DNA of 64,000 nt, from positions 186,001 to 250,000 of the forward strand of contig NZ_JAINVF010000001.1 of the NCBI RefSeq assembly GCF_020400585.1, in the 5' to 3' direction. This DNA is from Streptomyces sp. NK08204 (lineage in GTDB: Bacteria; Actinomycetota; Actinomycetes; Streptomycetales; Streptomycetaceae). The notes under the pieces were generated by a model, which saw only the letters and a program-made list of their open reading frames with translations, was not told where the DNA came from and made no database searches. Position 1 is the first letter of the stretch. Every line of letters begins with the position of its first letter. Shown here piece after piece: positions 47,501-51,871 of the stretch. Position numbers and translations under genes: made by a program.

Positions 47501-48234
47501 CCGACGAAGCCGCCCGGGGTGGCCATCACGGTGGCCCCGCCGGCGAGGGCCAGGGAGCACTCGCCGCGGCGCAGCGCCTGGGTCGCCAGGTGAATCGCGA
47601 CCAGCGACGAGGAGCACATGGTGTCGACGGTGACGGCCGGGCCCTCCAGTCCGAGGCAGTAGGCCACCCGGCCGGAGGCGACGCCGCCGGCGCTGCCGAG
47701 CGCGCGCTCCAGGCTGAGGAAGTCCTCCGCACCGGGAAGGTCGGGTGCGTAGTCCTGGTGCACGATGCCGGCGTAGACGCCGGTGTCGGATCCGCGCAGG
47801 CTCTGCGGGTCGATCCCCGAGCGTTCCAGTGTCTCCCAGCAGACTTCGAGCAGTTGTCGCTGCTGGGGGTCCATCGCCGTGGCCTCTTGCGGGGAGATCC
47901 CGAAGAACCTCGCGTCGAACTGGGCCGCGTCATGGAGGAACGCGCCCTGGTTCACGTAGGTCGTGCCGGGGGTGTCCGGGTCGGGGTCGTAGAGCCCTTC
48001 GAGATCCCAGCCCCGGTCGTCGGGGAACGGCGTGTACACGTCCGTGCCCTCGGACACGACCTTCCAGAAGTCCTCCGGTCCGGCGATCCCGCCCGCGAAG
48101 CGGCAGCCGATCGATACGACGGCGATCGGCTCGGAGGCGGCGGCGAGCAGTCGGGCGTTCTTCTGCCGGAGGCGCGCGGTCTCCTTGACCGATGCGCGCA
48201 GAGCCTTGACGAGATCCGGTTCCGGCGTGCTCAA
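32569..48234 (-). CDS. Type I modular PKS, three modules, no thioesterase
   Basis: About 5,221 residues. An N-terminal docking coil (to about 35) is followed by module 1: KS (36-460, Cys ~207), AT (570-905, GHSQGE, YASH = methylmalonyl), DH (940-1205, HxxxN instead of HxxxG), KR (1400-1635, LDD, B-type), ACP (Ser ~1719). Module 2: KS (1780-2210), AT (2330-2660, GHSIGE, HAFH = malonyl), DH (2700-2960, decayed), KR (3160-3370, LDD), ACP (Ser ~3479). Module 3: KS (3540-3950), AT (4050-4390, GSSQGE, YASH = methylmalonyl), DH (4425-4695, His and Asp lost), KR (4870-5040, catalytic Tyr lost), ACP (Ser ~5172). No TE follows. The TTG at 48234 has GGAGGA 5 nt upstream and gives the usual LSTPEPDLVKALRASVKE start. 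Domain limits are estimates. Confidence 0.95.
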   Translation of the reverse strand: MSTPEPDLVKALRASVKETARLRQKNARLLAAASEPIAVVSIGCRFAGGIAGPEDFWKVVSEGTDVYTPFPDDRGWDLEGLYDPDPDTPGTTYVNQGAFLHDAAQFDARFFGISPQEATAMDPQQRQLLEVCWETLERSGIDPQSLRGSDTGVYAGIVHQDYAPDLPGAEDFLSLERALGSAGGVASGRVAYCLGLEGPAVTVDTMCSSSLVAIHLATQALRRGECSLALAGGATVMATPGGFVGFARQRGLAFDGRCKSFAAGADGSSWAEGVGVVLLERLSDAQRNGHHVLAVIRGSAVNSDGASNGLTAPNGPSQQRVIRSALAAAGLTPDDVDAVEAHGTGTTLGDPIEAQALLATYGQGRDPKRPLLLGSVKSVLGHTQAASGVAAVIKTVLALRHRHLPATLHVDAPTPQVDWSSGTVELLTEGREWPESGRPRRCGISSFGASGTNVHMILEEAPETPAAPAPAPAPAPVLAPPQPEQALPFIVSARTATALANQARRLTGPLDDGVPLGDLASALVTGRALMSRRAVLLARTPEELRSGLALLAEGRTGTGVVTGVAGQNGPGRTVFAFPGQGTQWAGMGRELLDTSPVFAARIAECQEAFEPWTDWSLVDVLRGDGTELDRVDVVQPVSFAVMLALAEVWKSMGVVPDAVIGHSQGEIAAACVAGALSLADAARVVTLRSQAIAEVLPRGGGMASVALPVDEVRALIEPWAERLQVAAVNGPSAVVVAGEGTALDELAAQAAERDVRFRRIPVDYASHSHYVESIRPTLEADLGGLQPSAPDIPFYSTVESRWIGTDDRLDADYWYRNLRQTVLFDPAVRELIAQDHRVFVELGAHPVLVPAVTDIAEELDADVLAVGSTRRDEGGMDRMLASMAEAFVRGVRVDWNTVVPERGPAPVELPTYPFDHQRYWITMPGTATSAESLGQTTSDHPLLGAAVELPQTDGLVFTSRLSLATHPWLAGHRIQNVVLVPGTAYVDLAIRAGDEFGHGVLDELVIEAPLVLPAEGAVRVQVAVGGADATGRRPVEVYSARDTQGWTRHAAGMLSDSHADTSGSGFDFSQWPPPGARREETDDFYARLAERGYDYGPAFAGLTAVWRRGEEIFAEAVLPAEHRQDVDKFGLHPALLDAALHANAFHRRDDDRNVLPFAWNGVRLHAAGAGALRVRVAPCGADALSFDAADETGALVLTMQSLVSLPISDLGAESAGQAPDTLWQLDWTRLPSGTGHPAGSRTVVHTSGDVARIALAEDLGEPVPDLAVLDLTAHTGADAGTGEDPLPLLCRVLGVLQAWLEETALASVPLVVATRGAVPASGPVTDPSGAAVWGLLRAAQAENPGRFVLVDLDSGADRDRAIAAALATGEPQTAVREDAVLAPRLGRAALTEPPGPAGFAENGTVLVTGGTGVLGALVARHLVSEHGVRRLVLASRRGPAAEGVTALVDELTAQGASVVVASCDVSDRDALAALLAAVPPEHPLTGVVHAAGVLDDGVIAGLDPHRMAGVLAPKADALRLLDELTRDNPPQVFAAFSSAASVFGSAGQGNYAAANAYVDAVVSARRAAGLPAVSLAWGLWSPVTGMTGQLAEVDRTRMSRGGVRPMSTAEALTLFDLGIRSGNPLLVPIRLDLGAVRAEAGTDGTVPPLFRALVRPPRRAAQAGAGPAGALARRLAGLSHDEQTELVLDLVRAEMSVVLGLGDTGPAMDSERFGDIGFDSLTAVELRNRLSAATAVKLPATLIFDYPTPRALAQHLLEQVGGTADTAAAPVRPAAPAEAGADDPVVIVGMACRLPGGVTSPGELWQLLADGRDGISGFPDDRGWNLDNLFDTDPDRVGTAYTQRGGFLRDAGYFDAALFGISPREALAMDPQQRLLLETTWQVLESAGIDPSSLRGERVGVYTGMSIHDYLGSLADVPAELEGFTTTATAGSVASGRVSYVFGLEGPAMTVDTACSSSLVAIHLAAQALRQHECELALAGGVAVMGSPVGVTGFSRARGLAADGRCKAFAAAADGTVLSEGVGILLLERLSDARRNGHRVHAVIRGSAVNQDGASNGLTAPNGPSQERVIRAALASAGLTAADVDAVEAHGTGTTLGDPIEAQALLATYGQERAGEQPLWLGSVKSNIGHTQAAAGVAGVIKMVEAMRHGVLPKSLYADEPTPHVDWSSGAVSLLAESMDWATLGRPRRAGVSSFGISGTNAHVILEQAPAEPAMSAATTPDAAAGASDAAATEPAPADGGADAVLPFVVSAHNPAALAGQAKRLRAAVATGLSLPGTARTLLTGRALLAHRAVVAAADREALLDRLDAIAAGESAPGVTVGAAAAQGAGPVVFVFPGQGSQRPGMGRELYARFPVYAEAFDDACARLDDRLLGAVGASVRDVVFAEPDSPQAALLDQTVYTQAALFAVETALFRLAESWGVRPRLLLGHSIGEITAAHAAGMLSLDDAATVVAARGRLMQALPAGGAMAAVAATEDEVRPFLGAGVDIAAVNQPSSVVLSGDEDAVLAAADALRAQGRKVKRLQVSHAFHSARMDPMLAEFRAAIAGVTWQSARIRVVAHQDGDLTSTDYWVEHVRRTVRFADGMAAALDQGGELFVEVGPGAALSAPMLEAAAAAGATPVCVPMLRDGHDETHTAIGALAELFVRGVPAGWQALLPAAAPPVELPTYAFDRTHYWVKPAGGRTDAAGLGQVAADHPLLSAVVPVPDTGGLVGTVRLSSATHPWLDRHRVHGAVVVSGAALVDLAVRAGDEVGCTVVERLAVETPLVVPPNTGVRVEIAVGAADEQGCRPVTIHGAQDGSGVWVRHATGALSARTPAAPDPAPEAWPPAGAERVEAYEEHPGVLGVWRRGEETYTEVAFTDDGTDDGTDSDDAARFGLDPALLDAVTRAVTADATAATVWEEAVLHASGARRLRARLTPLGDDRWTLEATDEAGTPVLSARSWTAAPIRPEDVGSSAAADAMYRVVWSATEPPVTVPERAATAPVASPADVAALAGRAAAQAGEQGTAQSAPQDAGTETGHDDRQRSLPTVAVFEAAPGRDAQPLLADVLAVLQTWQHEAPAAARLVVVTRGAVPAGTTTVTDVSSAAVWGLVRAAQAELPGRVLLLDLEPGADTEAAVAMALAADEPQVALRGTTLLVPRLAPAGQLAERTAGQPAAVAPEGTVLVTGGTGSLGALVARHLVRARGVRHLLLAGRRGPAAEGAEELVAELSGLGATVTVAACDVSDRDAVAALLAGIPAAHPLSAVVHTAGVLDDGLLGAMDPDRLATVLGPKADGARHLDELTRECELAAFVAFSSAAGLLGSAGQANYSAANAYLDGLMAARRAAGRPGVALSWGLWDQAGGMTGHLDATDRARMSRGGVLPLRPEEGLALLDAALDSGETHLVPIRLDLAAARADAAAGGPVQPLLRQLVRARRRVGGTAAAGELLATLAGRSPAEREARLLALVRSRVALVLGHKSADDIEPDTAFQSVGMDSLGGVELRNRLAAAAGLTLPATLVYDYPTPRQLARFLRDELAGTAAPAEATTVVAAASHDDIAVVGLGCRMAGGVRGPGDFWELLARRGEGRSAFPTDRGWDLSTVPVEAGSFLTDAANFDAGFFGISPREAVAMDPQQRLLLEVVWEALEDAGLDPADLRGTDVGVFVGVMGQGYGMFGGDAQSDGLRGTGGAVSVVSGRVSYVYGFTGPAVSVDTACSSSLVAMHLAVQALRNGECSMAVVGGVTVMATPGAYVEFAKNGGLAADGRCKAFAASADGTGNGEGVGVVLLERLADAHTNGHTVSAVVRGSAISQDGASNGLTAPNGPAQQRVIRRALAVAGVAPADVDVVEAHGTGTRLGDPIEAQALLATYGRRDPGRPLWLGSVKSNIGHTQAAAGVASVIKMVLALRHQELPATLHVDAPTPEVDWSSGTIRLLTDAQPWPARPGHVRRAGVSAFGLSGTNAHLVLEEPPRRPGEPAESPADNSPLPFVLTAGNRARLAALADRLADFAERGTAPLPKLAAALAHGRTRHETRATVIAADRAELVDRLRALAAGGFDRAVVGGPPGPGSGVVFVFPGQGGHWVGMGRELMDRSDEFRAWVRRCDALLAEYDCDWTLEQALGGENDLSRVDVIQPASFVMMTGLAQLWASAGVRPDVVLGSSQGEIAAACVAGLLSVEDALRAIVLRSRMAANLPSTGGMLVVGVSRARMTEMLAGYQGRVEIAAVNGPASVAVSGERAAIEELAATAAQQQLWFRRIRADYASHSFLVDELQQPMLAALDGIGERPAHGLVPGCRFYSTVDGRWIGPDELLDAAYWFRNLRRPVELDAAIRAVSADARAVVEVSSHPGLVPSLLDIIQDTGRTTPVLATLRRGEGGRERLTTAFAEAFAAGLPVSWSSAVPAQPGDWRELCRELPTYPFDHRRYWLRGAPTTGTAALGLAGTDHPLLATMVELPDSDGLMAVARLSPHDQPWLTAGTAGTAGGPVEVPGSVWVELAIRVGDEVDCGTLDELDLKAPLILGPADAVRLQISVQAADAAGRRPVTVRSAPATTDRHAPVWTCHAQGVLSPTTLSAAPEPDPAPWPPPGAEPVGLDELTATTGALVPPGLHAVWRRGEDTYAEVAVPADQADTAARFGIHPLLLESAAYAAGFPPGDTPSTWQHVLLHASGASALRVRLRPAGGGTALEAADHVGLPVLTAARVTARPAAAPAARRGRALRTEWVPLDAGQADEPVELVTVDSDTAVLELAAAPSALAAATVVLDIGAGTEPEDACRRALAVAQAWLDEPNLVERRLVVRTRAAVPAGPGDAGATALDPAAAAVWEMLAAIQAEYPGRFVLFDVPPEDRDEASLGRVLAADVPQAAVRAGRVRVPRLVPADAPDAEAPALDPDGTVLIVGGTGTAGARVARNLVADHGVRHLVLAARGGPDAQGAATLVADLTALGASVTVRACDAADRDALRRLLGDIPDDHPLTGVVHAAGLPDDTRLAELDADRLTEVIAARTESLRHLWELTADDRLALFMVITSPTALLGPVHHPATAAADGCARAIVARRRAAGLAGCAPVLLPAGAVPGTGGAPDQDGTLSAVSEALRSGEPFPVPGRPEQWAAPAAGRPVPPLLRGLVRSRRRSARTAELGAGAESGWTDLLNGQSRDEQERTVLDLVRAQLAEVLELDPGEPVDAQRGFFELGLDSLLAIELSRRLSGRTGTALTPAAVFGHPTPAALTDYLLARLDDTEADA
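34843..34869 (-). repeat. Three 9-bp copies at the DH3 active site
   Basis: ACCGGCGGT is repeated three times head to tail, encoding (Thr-Ala-Gly)3 where the catalytic His of the module 3 dehydratase should be. Compared with DH1 the loop is three residues longer, i.e. one repeat unit. Confidence 0.85.
39629..39652 (-). repeat. Two 12-bp copies in the decayed DH2
   Basis: GTGCCGTCGTCG occurs twice in tandem, encoding part of an Asp/Gly/Thr-rich stretch before the residual Asp motif of the module 2 dehydratase. Confidence 0.7.
46811..46834 (-). repeat. Hexanucleotide repeat in the KS1-AT1 linker
   Basis: GCCGGG is repeated four times, encoding an Ala-Pro run in the linker after KS1. Such linkers tolerate length change; it is a likely site of slippage or assembly error. 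Confidence 0.7.
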
Positions 48235-48358
48235 GTTCGTCCTCCAGGCTTGTCGAATCGAACGCATCGAGGCGTTGGTGCGGTTCGCGCCGGTCGACGG
48301 CGCCCCGTTGGAGTACGTCGGCGCGCGGCGCTGCCCACGCCGTGGCGACGGCCGGCCG

Positions 48359-49624
48359 CTACGCCGGCTGCGGCGTGCCGGTGCCCGCCACGACCGTGAC
48401 GGGCAGGTGCACCGGGCCGAAGAACAGCAGGGACGGCCGCCACCGCGGCGCCCCGGCGGAGCGCAGCGCCGGCCCCCGGTGCAGCGCCGCGCAGACGGTT
48501 TCGACGAGCAGCTTGGCGAGCGCCGCGCCGAGGCAGTAGTGGATTCCGGAGCCGAAGGCCAGCGAGGTGGTCTCGGGGCGCTCGATGTCGAACGTCTCCG
48601 GCCGGCCGAAGGCCTCCGGGTCGCGGTTCGCCCCGGCGAGCAGGAGCACCACGACCGAGCCCGCGGCGACGGGCACCCCCCGGATCTCGGTGTCGCGCGT
48701 CGCGTAGCGGCGGGTGACGTGGTATCCCCCGCAGTAGCGCAGTGCTTCGACGGCCGCCCGTTCGGCCCGCGCCGGGTCGGCGGACAGCCGCTCCAGCTGG
48801 TCGGGGTGGGTCAGCAGGGTGTGGACGATGTTGCCGAGGGTGTCGCTGAGGGTCGTCGCTCCGGCCCCGAAGACCGGGAGCACCGCGAGCGCCAGCTCAC
48901 GGTCGGTCAACTGCTCGGGGTCATCGGCTTGTTCGGCCAGGCAGGCGCTGATGAGGTCGTCACCCGGCTCGGTACGCTTCTTGGCGATCAACTCGGTGAA
49001 GAATTGCGCGAGTTCGGCCGCGGCTTCGTCCGCCCGCTCGCTCACGGCCTTGCGGGTCGCCTCGTCGGCGGCGGGGTCGGGCGCCGGGACCGCCTCGTGC
49101 AGCAGCGTCCAGCAGCGCGCGTGCTCGCTCGTGGGGATGCCCAACAGGCCGCCGAGCACGGCCAGGCCCAGTGGCACGGAGACCAGTTCCTGGAAGTCGG
49201 CCGCCTCACCGGGCGGGACGGCCGCGAGCCGGGCGAGGGCGAGCAGCACCTCCTTCTCCACCACCGGGCGCAGCACCTGGAGGCGGCGTGCGGTGAACCC
49301 CCGCGACAGCTGTCGCCGCAACCTGGTGTGGTCCGGCGGATTGCGGAAGAACAGCGACGACAGGAACTGCTCCTGGCTCTGCGACGGCTGCCATCCGGGG
49401 ATGTTGGCCGCCATCCACTCCGTGTCGACGACCCGGAAGGTTTCCGGGTCGCCCAGGACCTGCCGGCAGTCCGCGTACCGCGACAGGAGCGTCATGCCCG
49501 TCCGTTCGCTGCGGTGGACGTCGGCGAGTTCACGGAGCCGGAGGTAGTGGGCGAACGGGTCGTCGCTGGTGCCGGGGGCCAGCACGAACCGCACCAGCTC
49601 CTCGATGTCCTGCCCGGTCGTCAT
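48359..49624 (-). CDS. Cytochrome P450 (tailoring)
   Basis: A 421-residue bacterial class I P450. The heme loop is FGSGIHYCLG, the I-helix oxygen groove is FGAGATTLSD and the K-helix ExxR is in EALRY. ATG at 49624 with GAGGGGAG upstream. It lies 124 bp before the PKS start and 50 bp after the O-methyltransferase, so it belongs to the same transcription unit. It probably hydroxylates or desaturates the polyketide; the site cannot be predicted. Redox partners are not encoded nearby. Confidence 0.88.
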   Translation of the reverse strand: MTTGQDIEELVRFVLAPGTSDDPFAHYLRLRELADVHRSERTGMTLLSRYADCRQVLGDPETFRVVDTEWMAANIPGWQPSQSQEQFLSSLFFRNPPDHTRLRRQLSRGFTARRLQVLRPVVEKEVLLALARLAAVPPGEAADFQELVSVPLGLAVLGGLLGIPTSEHARCWTLLHEAVPAPDPAADEATRKAVSERADEAAAELAQFFTELIAKKRTEPGDDLISACLAEQADDPEQLTDRELALAVLPVFGAGATTLSDTLGNIVHTLLTHPDQLERLSADPARAERAAVEALRYCGGYHVTRRYATRDTEIRGVPVAAGSVVVLLLAGANRDPEAFGRPETFDIERPETTSLAFGSGIHYCLGAALAKLLVETVCAALHRGPALRSAGAPRWRPSLLFFGPVHLPVTVVAGTGTPQPA

Positions 49625-49674
49625 GGCGCTCCCCTCGTCGGTGCCGGCGGGCTGGCGTGCTGACGTGCTGTCCT

Positions 49675-50385
49675 TCAGGCCGTACGCTGCGCGATCCAGA
49701 GGCCGTCGCGCACCGGCAGGATCAGGCCGGTGAAGTCGGGGTCCTCGGCGAGCGCCTTGTTCATCTCCTGTACGCCGGCGAGCTGGTTGGAGGGATGGGC
49801 GTGTTCCCCGGCGACGACGCCGCCGCCGCAGAACGCGTTGTCGATCATGAGGACGCCGTTCGGCTCCAGGTGCGCCTTCGACAGCTTCAGCAGCTCGGTG
49901 GCGAACGACGGGTCGCTGCCGAAGTAGGCGTGCTTCATGATGTCCTGGAAGATCAGGTCGTACGTCCCGAGCTGTGGGATCAGTTCGAAGGCGTCGCCGA
50001 CGAGGATCTCGACGCGGTCGGCCATCCCCGCGCGGTCGATGAAGTCCGCCGCGCGTGCCGCCCGTTCGGGGTCGAGCTCGATGCTGGTGACCTTGCCGCC
50101 CTCGGGCAGCGCGTACGCCAGCCACAGCGCCGAGTAGCCGATCGCGGTGCCGATGTCGAGCACGCGGGTCACCGCGTCGCCGCGCAGAGCGGTGAGCGTA
50201 CGGACGATCGCGCCTTCGAGGCGCCCGATGACCGGGATGCCCTCGTCCCTCGCGATCGTCTCCATCTCCAGCATGACGGTGTTCAGTCGCTCGGGCAGCG
50301 GCGCCTGCCGGACCAGAGCGGTGGCGAAGATCTCCCGCAGGTCGGTGCTGTCCTGCGGGACGATGGGCAGCTCAGTGTTGATCAC
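49675..50385 (-). CDS. Class I SAM-dependent O-methyltransferase
   Basis: A 236-residue methyltransferase of the CCoAOMT/catechol-type family 3. VLDIGTAIGYSALWLA is the SAM loop, and the metal-binding Asp residues are in LIFQDIMKHAY and LMIDNAF. This family methylates phenol or catechol hydroxyls with Mg2+. That suggests an aromatic or enol hydroxyl in the product. GTG start at 50385 overlaps the MbtH stop (GTGA), so they are translationally coupled. Confidence 0.85.
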   Translation of the reverse strand: MINTELPIVPQDSTDLREIFATALVRQAPLPERLNTVMLEMETIARDEGIPVIGRLEGAIVRTLTALRGDAVTRVLDIGTAIGYSALWLAYALPEGGKVTSIELDPERAARAADFIDRAGMADRVEILVGDAFELIPQLGTYDLIFQDIMKHAYFGSDPSFATELLKLSKAHLEPNGVLMIDNAFCGGGVVAGEHAHPSNQLAGVQEMNKALAEDPDFTGLILPVRDGLWIAQRTA

Positions 50386-50633
50386 GAATCCATTCCGTTC
50401 TGCTGGGTCCGGTCGCCGGTCGCGGTGAGCGAAGCCGGCCGCAGGTCACGCCAGTTCCGCTCGACGTGGGCGAGGCAGTCGGTGCGGGCGGCGGGTCCTG
50501 ACACGACCTGCCAGCCGCCCGGTACGGCGAGATACGCCGGCCAGAGGGAGTACTGCCGCTCTTCGTTGCGCAACACCAGATAGTCCGTGTCGTCGTCTTC
50601 GAACACAGGGGACACGCCGTGCTCCTCGGTCAT
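50382..50633 (-). CDS. MbtH-family NRPS helper protein
   Basis: An 83-residue protein with the family core NEERQYSLWPAYLAVPGGW and HVERNWRDLRP; the conserved Trp residues are present. MbtH proteins bind adenylation domains and raise their solubility or activity. It lies in an ATGA overlap with the upstream P450 and a GTGA overlap with the downstream methyltransferase. It presumably serves the NRPS at 51868. The C-terminus is about 15 residues longer than usual. Confidence 0.9.
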   Translation of the reverse strand: MTEEHGVSPVFEDDDTDYLVLRNEERQYSLWPAYLAVPGGWQVVSGPAARTDCLAHVERNWRDLRPASLTATGDRTQQNGMDS

Positions 50634-51871
50634 GGGGACAGGCCAGCCGGATCGGCTTCGAACGCGACGGGCAGGGTGTTCATGCCGTGCAGGATGCTGG
50701 AGTAGATCCAGCTCTCCGGCGCGGTCTGGCGCACGCCGGACACCATCCGGCGAAGACTGTCGAGCACGGCCTCGATCTCGATGCGGGCCAGGTAGTGACC
50801 GAGGCAGTAGTGCGCGCCGAAGGCGAAGGTCAGGTGCTTGTTCGGCGTGCGGGTGAGGTCGAAGCGGTCGGGGTGCGGGAAGGCGTCGCCGTCGCGGTTG
50901 GCCGAGGAGATCCAGGCGCTGACGACCTCGCCCGCGCGGATCAGCTGTCCGTTCACCTCGACGTCGGCGGTCGCCGTCCGGCCGGCGTGCAGCGAGGGGA
51001 CGGTCCACCGCAGCACCTCGTCGGCGGCCGTCTGCAGGTTCAGGGCGCCGCTCCTGAGCGCGTCCCACTGGTCCGGATGCTCGATCAGCGCCAGCAGGCC
51101 ACCGGAGATGGCGTGCCGGCCGGTCTCGTCGCCACCGATCATCAGGCCGTAGCAGTTGGCCATCAGTTCGGCGTCGCTGAGCGGCTCCCCGTCGATGCGG
51201 CAGTTGGCGAGCAGGCTCACCACGTCGCTGCCCTCGCCGTCGCGCCGGGTGCGCGCCAGATCGGCGAAGTAGAGCAGGATCTCGCTCTTGGCGGTCCAGG
51301 AGTCCTCCGGCCGGGCATCGGCATGCTCGGAACTCCACGCGTGCGAGGTGAGGCCGAGCAGGTACTGCCGGTCGGCCCGCGGCACGGCGAGCAGGTCGCA
51401 GATCGCGCCGAGCGGGATGTTGGCGGAGACGTCCCGGACGAAGTCGCACTCGCCCTTGGCGATCGCCGCCGCCATGAGCTCGTCCACCGTGCGGCGGACG
51501 CCGTCCTGGATGGCGGCGAGTATGCGCGGGGAGAACGCCTTCGTCAGGATCGCGCGGATCTGCTGGTGCCGTACTCCGTCGGTCACCGCGAGCATCGTGC
51601 CTGCCGCCGCGTCCCCTCCGGTGAGCAGGGTCGGCAGGCCGTTGCCGTGCTCGGTGGTGAACTCCCGGCCGCGGTAGACCTCCATCGCGTCGGCGTACCG
51701 GGTGATCACCCAGAACGCCGGCTGCGCGCCGCGCTGCGGCTGGCGGTGGAAGGGGCGCTCGGCCCGCAGCCGGCGCCACACCTCCGTCAGGTCGTGCTCG
51801 GCGTGCAGCCGGGGGTCGGCGAAGTCCAGTTCGTCGAGTCGGCCGGGGCGGAGCAGGGGCAGCGACGTCAC
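50630..51871 (-). CDS. Cytochrome P450 of the carrier-protein-bound amino acid type
   Basis: A 413-residue P450. The heme loop is [15 protein letters not shown]. The I-helix reads [16 protein letters not shown], the GGDETxR form seen in P450s that beta-hydroxylate amino acids held on a PCP (NikQ/NovI class). ExxR is in EVLRW. Start GTG at 51871 overlaps the NRPS stop (GTGA). Its location directly behind an A-PCP protein and before MbtH supports that role. The actual substrate is inferred. Confidence 0.85.
   Translation of the reverse strand: MTSLPLLRPGRLDELDFADPRLHAEHDLTEVWRRLRAERPFHRQPQRGAQPAFWVITRYADAMEVYRGREFTTEHGNGLPTLLTGGDAAAGTMLAVTDGVRHQQIRAILTKAFSPRILAAIQDGVRRTVDELMAAAIAKGECDFVRDVSANIPLGAICDLLAVPRADRQYLLGLTSHAWSSEHADARPEDSWTAKSEILLYFADLARTRRDGEGSDVVSLLANCRIDGEPLSDAELMANCYGLMIGGDETGRHAISGGLLALIEHPDQWDALRSGALNLQTAADEVLRWTVPSLHAGRTATADVEVNGQLIRAGEVVSAWISSANRDGDAFPHPDRFDLTRTPNKHLTFAFGAHYCLGHYLARIEIEAVLDSLRRMVSGVRQTAPESWIYSSILHGMNTLPVAFEADPAGLSP

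Noticed and set aside
48235..48267. ATG at 48267 as start of the PKS
   Set aside because: The TTG at 48234 has GGAGGA 5 nt upstream and yields the normal docking-domain beginning; the extra 11 residues are not typical.
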